Shown here: positions 55,501-64,000 of the stretch, piece after piece | Numbering within the stretch: the first letter of the stretch is position 1 | Layout of the letters: the number at the start of each line of letters is the position of its first letter | From: Ramazzottius varieornatus | Taxonomy: Eukaryota; Tardigrada; Eutardigrada; Parachela; Ramazzottiidae | Length of the DNA stretch: 64,000 nucleotides | Assembly (NCBI GenBank): GCA_001949185.1 | Contig: BDGG01000005.1 | Location: forward strand, 2,407,249-2,471,248 | Direction of reading: 5' to 3' | The notes under the pieces: model-generated | What the model was told of the DNA's origin: nothing | What the model saw: only the letters and a program-made list of their open reading frames with translations | Databases searched by the model: none | Made by a program: the position numbers and the translations under genes

Positions 55501-58500
55501 ACAGCGCATGAAGATGCGTACAAGGACATGGAGACCGCTGTAACCACCGCTATTGCTGAACTGAGGACTGCAGACCTGGCGGGCATCAACCAGAAACTAA
55601 ATGATAGGCTCACGGGAGTAAAGGATACTTTGGCTGTCATTGAGAAGGGACTCTTGAACGCCAGCCGGCAAGCACAGATTGATCAACTCAAAAAGCGAGC
55701 ACAGGTACTGCATGTTGGAGCTCGGCATGCAAGCAAACTAGACAGGGTTCTTTTCCAAGTTGCGCACGCTCTCGGTACTATCGACCGAAAGCGTGCACCG
55801 CTTGGAAAAGCTCGTTCGCCGAGCTCTCATAGGCGTCGTCGACATAAATTGTTTCGTCTGTCTGATATGAAATTTTACAGAACGAAAACGAACGTTTTAT
55901 GGAAACCGTGAAGACCATGCTATCACAGTTCCGGACGAAATATCCGGTCAAACTTCAGGCTTTACAGCAAAAAGTTCGTGAGATGTTAGCTTCGATCAAG
56001 GTAGGCATTCCACCGTGTAGTTGTGTATAAAAACATTCAGTCCTTCCTCCATCCGGCATCTTGTTGCCGTACAGATTATGAAATTTCGGTCTGTTTGAAG
56101 GGTAGATGTTTCAAGACGGAGGAAATTACAGTCCAGATGAGGCCAAGAAATTCGAGCAACTCTTCGGTAAGCTGATCGAGAAAACCGCGCAAGGAGAGAA
56201 GTCCTTCGGAACAGAGTGTCAACAGATCGAACTGAAGCGCAAGACGGCGGTCGACATGCTGGTCAACAAGAGTATGGAAAAGGTGCCGGCCCACGAAACG
56301 GACGTGGAAGCCGTCAGAGTCCTCACCGGTATCCTAGCCAGAGCTCAGGCCGAGATAAAGAAGCATGCTGCGTTGGTCAACACCGAATATGCAGATGTAA
56401 AAGGAAAGATGAACTACTTGAGGGGCGTACTCGCCGCGTTGAGACGGAACGTGACAACGGCTGAAATCGATGCGGATAACGTGCTGTTGAAGCTAACGGG
56501 GCTCCTTCAAGAGGTACGTGGGGCAAATCTGTCTTGGTATTCCAAACAGAGCTCCATAGCGCACTGGGAAAAAAAGAGGGGGGGGGGGTTGTGATTTATA
56601 TTTGGAAAGGCTCGGAGATGCAGAACTTCATATTGATACAAATGCTCGTAGAAAACAGGGCGTAGCCTTGACACCTCCATCACCGCAAGCGCCGTGTTAG
56701 TTCGAACAGGAAGGCGGCGTGTTACCGCAGTTATGAATTTATGACTTTCAGTCAAACCGAGCCGTGAAAATTTTGCTGATTTCATTACGAGGCACTGGCC
56801 CTCGAGTGGACACGGCAGATTTCGACATCGGTACAAAGAGAACTGCGCGCAGTGAAGCACGGTCTGTCGTGCTGTATTTAGTGATCAAGCCAAGTGATCG
56901 TAGTCAATCAATGTGACAACACGACGGCCAAGGGTCCACAGCAATGTCTAATCTGGAGATGTCTACTGCAGGGCCAGTGCCTCGTATCGTTTGCGCCCAC
57001 TTTTTTTCGTGTTACGAGTTCATGGTCTGTAGACGAGAGCATGCTGCGGTCAACTGGGCTGTATCGGCTCAACCTGGCCTGTTCCAGCGACTTCCTCCGT
57101 CCCAGAAACGCCAAAGTCTCCAACCGCAGCTCCTCGGAACATCGCTTCCGCCCAGTCAGCGCGAAGCGCCAAAGGCGCAAACCCACCACAACTGCCGCCC
57201 ACCGAACCTGCACTTGTTCGACAACCCACAGTTACTTCTTTTTTGCTCGGCAGTACACGCCGGTCGAAGATCGGCGCTCCCTTGAAGGCCCATCCGCCTG
57301 TGCCAACCGACTTCCAGCTGTCGACGTCCGACGGACCTGTTCCCTTAGTCCAACCGCGCATTCCAGTCCCAATGGACGGTCGACCGATCACTTCGTCCGC
57401 GCCAAAGACTGCACCATCTTCAGCAGTAGGTCTTAAAGGTAACGACTCACTGACAGAAAAGAAAGGAGCGAAGAGCCTGGAGAAGTACAACGTCTTCGGT
57501 GATACAGTCCTTCCTGGTGCAAGGACGTTTTTGGAGAGGGTCCATGTAGTGTGTTGGCAAGTATTGGACGAGAGTTTAACAGCTTCCAAAGCGTACCATC
57601 AAGCAAGAGGCACGAGACCGGTGACGAGACCGAATTTGATACCGAATTCACTGGAGGAAACGGTGGAAAGGCTCTGTAGGAAATTGCTGAACTACCTGAC
57701 TCAGTCGGAAGAGTTTGCGGCGCTCATGGCTGACCGGTACCGGGAGATGGCCAGCGGCTTGATGGACCTGATTGTTGACTTGGCACCGCTGATATTCCGG
57801 CATTTGCTGGGCAGGTTTTTTCAAGAACTAGTTTTAAAATCGAAGTTGATCAAGGACAAGTACGGCGACGACTGCAGGAGAATCTCCGATGCACGACAGG
57901 TGAAAACTGATTCATTCGGCGGTTCCCTTTTGAACAGTACTGTAGTATTTCCTATGATGTGGTCGATCACCGGTACCGGTCGGCCGATCAGGGCGAGGGG
58001 TGAATTCGCCACATCCCCTATGGCTATTTCACACAGTATGGACCAAACTGGTCTTTACCATAGAGGGCATTTTTGCAGGATATCGATGATCTGGGCATTC
58101 CAATTCAGCTCATCCGACAGAACGATATTCAAGAACTCCTAAAGTTTTTCGTGGCTTCTAACAAAGCTGATTGGTTAAATGAGCTACAGACCTTATCGGA
58201 AGACTTTCTTCGCAAGCTAAAGTCGGCCATCGAAAAGCTATTTGAAGCAGCGGACCTGTTGATTACATCCGAGGAGCTTCAAACACCAGTGGCGCCCCCT
58301 ACGTTGACCATTTGCGCGCAGTCACGACGGAGCGTGGTGTCTCCTGTCGACGATCCACGACGAAGTACGGTTGGGCAAACCTGGAAAGCTTTCGATATTA
58401 GCGGTATTGTGGAGCAACCGGACGAAACTCTATGTTTTTGCGATATTTCCTGCGAGAAGACTACCTTGGCTCACTTGGCGGTGGACGACGCAAGACACAG

Positions 58501-58669
58501 GATCTTCTCGGAATTTTTACAGCAGTTTGATATCAGAAAAGAAGAGACTGCTTTCTTCGATAGAGTGCCATATAAAAAACCAGAGGCCGAACAGAAAGAG
58601 TGTGTCGAAAGCCAGTTGAAGAGACTTGAGATTCTGGATAAGATACACAACGTAAAACAACGCATTTGA
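52541..58669 (+). CDS. CCDC180-like coiled-coil protein (DUF4455/4456 type)
   Basis: CCDC180 is a long coiled-coil protein linked to cilia and sperm flagella; its exact role is unclear. Exons with consistent phase: 52541-53469, 53721-54264, 54742-55704, 55881-56000, 56106-56513, one or more exons in about 56750-57030 that I cannot fix, about 57031-57899, and 58079-58669. The DUF4455-like segment is visible at about residues 165-240 (DACRIMEQEMLAINQVILRN, RRAYIALFEQLSAQ). The rest is helical and charged, with two Pro-rich linkers (exon 3 QPPPPPK; about 57190-57400). Exon 2 uses the acceptor at 53719-53720 because it alone keeps the frame. Frame conflict around 56830-57030 leaves the middle unresolved. 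A decayed duplicate lies 15 kb upstream. Identification rests on recalled similarity to the DUF4455 motif. Confidence 0.72.
55717..55827. repeat. Family A element, best preserved copy
   Basis: GGAGCTCGGCATGCAAGC at the left and GTTCGCCGAGCTC at the right enclose core AAGTTGCGCACGC...GCGTGCACCGCTT. 111 bp inside the 176-nt intron 55705-55880. Confidence 0.88.
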
Positions 58670-60969
58670 AAATATACATGGCATCAATATTACAAAAGTC
58701 CTCATTGAATAAATGGTTGGTTCGGAGGATCGTAGGGGCGAAGAACAATAAGGGCTTACAAAAATAGATTAAACCGCTGGTGCAATTACAACGCTGGTGT
58801 AATTGGTCCCACCCACGCCCTTGCGAGTTCTATTCATTCCACCAGACATTACACTTTCGGTGTAATTACGAGTCGCTCCGGAACGACTCGTAATTACACC
58901 AGATGCAACCAACATCCCGAGTGCTCCCCTCCAAACCTTCAAATGTCACTTCCGTGACGAAGTCTCTGGTGAGTGTATGGTGGTTCCTCCAACATCAAAG
59001 ATCTCATAATCCTCCGATCGTACTTACCTGCAGTGCGGGGCTCTCAAAACCAGCCGTTACACCGCTTTCCTAACTGGTCAAAAAAGTTTTCTGGGCCTAT
59101 CCACCAAACTAGCTGGTGTAATTACACCACCAAGCCAGCTTAGTCTTTGTATGCCCTTAATGAACGAATGTCTTGGCGCCAAATATCACGAAATCCCCGA
59201 GAGACTTTGTTAAAGGAAAAAGAAATAGACCCATCGCGTGCGAAACTGGCCGAGCTGTCGCGAGCCAGGAGCTTTGTTTCGTGGTCCCATCCCACTCCTG
59301 TAATACACCGGTACCTACTTATTGATTCTGACCCCTTCCCATCTCTTCTTGCATCGTATCACCTTTTCGTCAAAGCCTTCGCCGACTTAGTGCCAGCTCT
59401 TGCACTCCGCTTTTGAGATACGTCTCGGCTCGGGTCTCTAGTTTCTCTCGTCTGATATGAGCCAATATTGAACATAGTACAAGGGCTCTCAAGGCTATCG
59501 TACTCCTTCGGAATTTTGCGTATAACTAAAGGAAATGGCTATAGTCACCGTCTAAACCGCCTGAAAGGCCATTGTCATCGCCTTTACCACCCAATAGTCT
59601 AGAGTCACCGTCTTCGATAAATACCAAATTAATTGATCTGAAACCGTCTCATAGAAGAATTTCTTACCCTACAGTCCCCGCCTCGAAAAATATTTTGAAA
59701 TGTAACAAAAAATTACTATAAAAACGTTAAAAAGAAAAGTCTGACGGCAGATCGCACAGTGATAGTACCTAAAACCTAGAGTATCCCCCTGCTCGCCTGG
59801 AATGCGGAGTTACCCTATATACATCCTGACTCAGTAGTATACTTTGACACCCACAGCGCCATCTGTTCGAACGAACGACGAACTCGAGTCGCTGGCCAGA
59901 CTGGAGTCGCCTTTCCGGTGAGTAAAGACTTTTGATCAAAACATCCAGGTAGACAGGGAAGAAACTGGAGACTGGAATATGAGACCGTTTTTGCGGAAGT
60001 GTATCATTTTAAGCTGTGGTTTCGGCAACACAAATTTCGCCATGTTATCAATAGATCGTAGCTTCCGTGTGGCACTGGGTGTATGTACCCAGACAGCGGA
60101 GATGAAATGGTTGACTACGGTTCATTGGTGAAGGGCGGAAGTTGAAGAGGAGACCTTGCCCGCTCTTCAGTTTCAAGGCGATCTTTGAGGAACCAGATTC
60201 TTGAAGCCGCCTTATCTTTTCAGTCAGGTACTAGCACGGTAAAAGTACGCCAAGTAGCTGAATCATGACATTCCAGTGTCAACGCCGGCCTTTGTTTGCT
60301 CTCAAGTGATCGGAACCGATTACGTAATCATCAGTGGCAGTCTTGATAACATTTGCGAACCTGTATCTCAGTAGTACACGGTAGCTCGACCAAACTTCAA
60401 CCACGCGCTGTTCAGCTTTCTTCTCGTACACAGGTATCCGTCTAGCTCCGAGCAAGAAGAAAAAAAACCTATTTAGCTGCCCACCTTCTTCATCGATTAG
60501 TTTTTCTTTTTCGTCGGCCATATGGCGCCGTCAGAAGTCAGATGTATAACCTGTCGCACAGCGCTGATTTGCGCAGGTTGAATTTCACGAAGCGATCGAT
60601 CGGAAACCACGCAGCCGATTTCAGTTTTCGATCGCTGTGCGCTCTTCAGTATCTTTCACGGATCCTCTACGACGTACCATACGAAGCAGGTACTCGACTA
60701 TATCGATCAGCTTGTCTCCTCTACAGTGGTTTTACTGGTTCGTTTTACGCGGCGGTTGACTCGGCCATAACTTGCAAGTACATGTTTGTCTAACCACCCA
60801 TCCATGTGCTGGTTTTAACTTAGTGGCCACTATTGACTGGCGCTGCTGTGGCTAGTGGCCAGTGCTTTTAATTCTTGTTAACTGCAGGTTAATCGACTTT
60901 GGAAGGACAGTCAAAGTAGAGCACCATCCAGTGTCCATCGCTCGTGCTCGCTGCTCAATATAGCCTTTC
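58670..60969. other. 2.3-kb gene-poor region before the lamin gene
   Basis: Contains several GGTGTAATTAC motifs (58780-59130) including a perfect hairpin, and short direct repeats of AGTCACCGTC near 59545-59615. A minus ORF with ATG at 60521 (MADEKEKLIDEEGG) and a plus ORF at 60542 have no recognised family. The lamin promoter should lie at its right end. Confidence 0.45.
58859..58900. repeat. Perfect 17-bp-arm hairpin with GTAATTAC motifs
   Basis: GGTGTAATTACGAGTCG, loop CTCCGGAA, CGACTCGTAATTACACC. Additional GGTGTAATTAC copies at 58792-58802 region and about 59108-59122 flank it. Confidence 0.88.
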
Positions 60970-63900
60970 ATGTTGAGTTCAATGGCCTCATCAGTTCGCG
61001 GGTCCACCGCTTACTTGGATCGTGTCCACTCTAAAGACGAACTCCAAGCCCTGAATACACGGCTCGCCAAATATATCGACAAGATTCGGAATCTGGAGAA
61101 CGAGAATGTCGCCTTGCAGGTGAGCAGTAGTCGGGACCCAGGCAAACAAGCTCAAAGGAGCCGTTCTTACAAGTGGCGCACGCTTGCAGCCTATAGCACT
61201 TTGAACGTGCGCCACTTGAGAAAACGATCATGTCGTGCAGGCTTGCGTTTTTTAAACCTCCGAAAACTTCAACTCAAAAATGTGAGAAGAAATATTCGCG
61301 CGAATCAGTACTCTTTCACCGGGCTGCGTTTGGTAGATCTCAGCACAATCCAATCATTAAGTTGTTTCCCGGTACCAACATGCAAAGTTTCATTCATTTC
61401 GGGCAAACGTCTTTTTGAAATGTTGAAGTTCTTTTATAGCGCCAGCTGAATACCGCGGAGCAGCACACCGTTACCGAAGTCCATCGCGTGTCAAAGTCTT
61501 ACGACGAGGAGCTCGTCAAGCTTCGTAAGCAGTTGGAAGATGTACTGCGAGACAATGCTCGGTTGCAAATGGAGCGGAACAGTATGGAAAATGAGAATAA
61601 GCAGTATCAGCAGCGGTAAGTCGATTACCGACCCTTTGTTCGATAGGCTTTGAAAGCTCATTAGAAAGGACGGTCCGCCGTAGTGCAGTGAAAGCAGAAA
61701 TGCTTGGCCAACGCAAGTGTGTTTTTCTTGCACTCGTCCAAGAAAGGAAATTCAGTAAGCGCGCTGGTCAAGCGTGACGAAAAATACTATGCTTGACCAC
61801 AAAACGCTGCGAGGCCTGCAAAAAAGTAGTGCGCTGTCTCGCCAAAGTGTAACAATGAGAGATCAGTATTTTGTTTTTGCTCGTCAACCGTCCTCGGCGA
61901 CGGTGAAGAAGAGAGATGAGAGCAGAAAAAAACCGTGAAACTGGTTCTGTGTTTAATCAAGCGGAATGCGAGACATCTCAAAGAGATCTTCAAGTTGACC
62001 ACAGAACGCATACAGTGTCGCCATGAAGGAATTTAGTTCCGCGTTCTTGGCCTCTGCTCAAAATTAGCACTTTACTTAAATCTAACTCCATGGCTTAACT
62101 TGCCGAGGTTCCCACCAAGATTGTGAAAACCTGTCAACTTCTGAACAGGACCAGCATTTCCATAGATAAGATTTGGTCTAATCGTACAGCCACTTTCCAT
62201 TCGGGACAAATGATGGCCCACCTAATGTGTACCCCGTCGCCTTTGTCCAGTCAAACGCAAAACCAATGGAGAGGTGATCAAGGATGTAGTTCGTTGATCG
62301 AGTTATTTTTTATGATCCTGTATAACCTTGCTATGTAAACTGATTTTTCACAATGTTTGGTTCCATTCCGAAGGCAAAACAGGTTCCACAAATTAATCGC
62401 ACTACGCTGTGTTTTCTTTTCTAGAAGAACTTATTCCTTCAAATAACAGCGGCACGTAGGAACCAGGCAAAAAAGCAACCCTACGCAATACTACTGTGTT
62501 TCAAGACAGAACTGTAATATCTTGAAAACTGGCGAATATCCTCTTTGTCTTGCATTTTTTATGTACCGTAATTTTGGGTAATCCTTGAGGTCGTAACTCG
62601 TCCAAAGCGTTAAAGCGATCATGCCACATTGCTGAAAATAGGAAGGACTAATCTAGGTTCCCGAAATCCCTTGATGTACCTGCGTCTTGTACCGGGAGAA
62701 ATTCATCGTACGTCGTGGTGTGAGTCTCCACATTCCCCCCCCCCCACTTTCACTGCGCAGAACCGCCTCCACTGTGTGTATAACGTTTTTCCATATTTGC
62801 TTATTATGAGGGCATTATCCTTGCAGTCAGTCGCAGCTGGAGAAGCAGGTGCAGAACCTGGAGGCCAAGCTACGGCAAGCGGAAGACTTGATTGCCGATT
62901 TGCAGCATCGTTTATCGCAGTCGTTAGATGCTCGTCAACAACTGGAGAGTGACATTAAGGTACGACCGGTCTAACCACAAAAAGGTTGAAAGTCAAAACC
63001 CTGACCATAAAACGTGCAATAATCATATGACTATTTTCGCAGGATTTAAAGACACAGATCAATACGCTGAAGACCCAGTTCAACACGCTGCAGCATGATT
63101 ACGACAACGAGCGCGTTCGCACTGCCGACTTGGAAAACAAGTTACAGACCAAGGAGGAGGAATATGAATTCGAGAAAAATGCGTTACATGAGGTGAGACC
63201 TTACCTTCACCTTGAGAAAAATTATGATCGATGTACCACGCTTCATTGATCCCCGCGGAATCTAATTATGATCTGCCGAAGTATGCTAATCCGTATTTGA
63301 GACGTGCGCAAGTAAACCAAATGGCTTTCCGAAGTGGCGCACACTCTGCTAACAACGATGCGATCGTCATCTCAGGTGGCGCATTTTGACGTTGTCACTA
63401 TTAGAGAGTGTGCGCCACTTGTACTAACGATTTGGTTCAGTGCATTTGCCCAGGTCTGCTTTAGAAGTCACCGATCAAAACTATGAGACAAATTGAAATG
63501 ATTTCCATGCAATGCTCAAAACTTTAGAGTCTGCGGGAGGAGAAATCTCAACGACAGTATTTGATGAACGATCTGCAACGAGGTCTTCAAGATGAGTTCG
63601 AGTCCAAGCTGGTCCAACAGCTCCAAGAACTCCGTAACGAGTACGAGGACATGATCAAGAATGTCCGAGCGGAAGTTGAAGGCAAGTCTGATGATCGTAT
63701 CCGAGCCCTGATGCAACTGTCGGACCAACACACCGACACCATCACGCGGCTGCAGAACGAGATCGACGAGTGGCGAACCCGTTCGACCCAGACACAGGCC
63801 GATCTTGACCGACTCCGCAAAGAGGTTTGTCCTTCAGTCTGGATTACAGTATAAACTGAGCTTAGTAGGAAACGTTGGATGATTTCGCAGAATGCTGACC

Positions 63901-64000
63901 TAAGCTCGAAGTTGAGCGACGCTCAGAGGACCAAGGACGAGCAAATTCGCGCCTTGCAAAAGCAGATTCAGCAACTTCAGGAGTCGCTCCAACGCGTTCA
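60970..64000 (+). CDS. Lamin / intermediate filament protein, 5' part
   Basis: Lamins polymerise under the inner nuclear membrane. Exons 60970-61119, 61446-61615, 62827-62959, 63043-63192, 63528-63824 and 63891 to the window end are all in frame. A short head (MLSSMASSVRGS) leads into coil 1A: LQALNTRLAKYIDKIRNLEN, the conserved rod-start motif. Coil 1B and the start of coil 2 follow as heptad-rich sequence (RKQLEDVLRDNARLQ, ELRNEYEDMIKNVRAEVE, LQKQIQQLQESLQ). ELRNEYEDMIK resembles the start of lamin coil 2. The tail (NLS, Ig fold, CaaX) is outside the window, so lamin versus cytoplasmic filament cannot be decided here. The head is short and lacks an obvious SPTR-type CDK site. The first intron holds a palindromic repeat; the second (61616-62826) is unusually long. 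Confidence 0.88.
61141..61235. repeat. Family A element in lamin intron 1
   Basis: Core AAGTGGCGCACGC...ACGTGCGCCACTTG at 61171-61217 with right arm AGAAAACGATCATGTCG. Confidence 0.82.
63331..63435. repeat. Composite family A element in lamin intron 4
   Basis: AAGTGGCGCACAC then an internal AGGTGGCGCATTTTG and final AGTGTGCGCCACTTG: three half-sites, suggesting two overlapping or partly deleted copies. Intron 63193-63527. Confidence 0.78.

Noticed and set aside
1048-63435. Spaced GTGGCGCAC repeats as a CRISPR array
   Set aside because: Copies are dispersed over 62 kb in both halves of palindromes within a eukaryotic intron-rich region, without regular spacers.
1-64000. tRNA, rRNA or other structured RNA genes
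   Set aside because: No cloverleaf with A/B box sequences or rRNA core motif was noticed by eye; a tRNAscan/Rfam search would be decisive.

Overview
This window is from a compact animal genome. Evidence: spliced genes with GT-AG introns mostly about 50-70 nt long, a Piwi protein, a nuclear-lamin-type intermediate filament, a NeuroD bHLH factor, a bHLH-PAS factor, spastizin (ZFYVE26), a Furrowed-like selectin and several classes of DNA transposon remnants. I cannot name the species. A small ecdysozoan-type invertebrate, perhaps a tardigrade, fits the gene size and intron size, but this is inference. One assembly gap (673 N) lies at 17354-18026.

Layout. 1-2147 is the 3' part of a Piwi gene (+). 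It converges on an RRM protein (-, 2580-3215), followed by two FKBP-type prolyl isomerases in tandem on the minus strand: a secreted one (3872-4954) and a cytosolic FKBP12 (5469-6016). A long inverted repeat (6429-7328) precedes a two-exon NeuroD-like gene (+, 8144-9344). A nine-exon SLC18B1-like transporter (-, 9900-12258) follows. From 12397 to 21840 the window is dominated by mobile DNA: a 3.19-kb hAT element with an exact 8-bp target duplication, a 526-bp hAT derivative, inverted-repeat elements, and a three-THAP-domain gene that looks broken.

21886-31777 is a complete 14-exon ZFYVE26/spastizin gene (-), divergent from an F-box gene (+, 32522-34987). Then come a small THAP protein (-), an E2-like protein (+), a decayed copy of a CCDC180-like gene (about 37300-38090), and a Furrowed-like adhesion receptor (-, 38418-42907) with signal peptide, five sushi domains, a fucolectin/F5-8C-type domain, a C-type lectin domain, a mucin-like region and a transmembrane helix. 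A sparse stretch leads to a divergent ARNT/BMAL-type bHLH-PAS gene (+, 46119-49561), a candidate secreted small protein (+, 49865-50503), the intact CCDC180-like gene (+, 52541-58669), and the 5' part of a lamin gene (+, from 60970) that runs off the window.

The genes do not form one pathway. The clearest window-wide signal is one family of about 110-125-bp palindromic elements (core AAGTGGCGCAC...GTGCGCCACTT, outer ends GGGAGCTCGGC). I count about 28 cores at 20 loci. Most sit inside introns; host introns minus the element come back to the normal size of about 60 nt. Exon coordinates below were derived by hand from frame continuity, splice sites and family similarity; no search was run.
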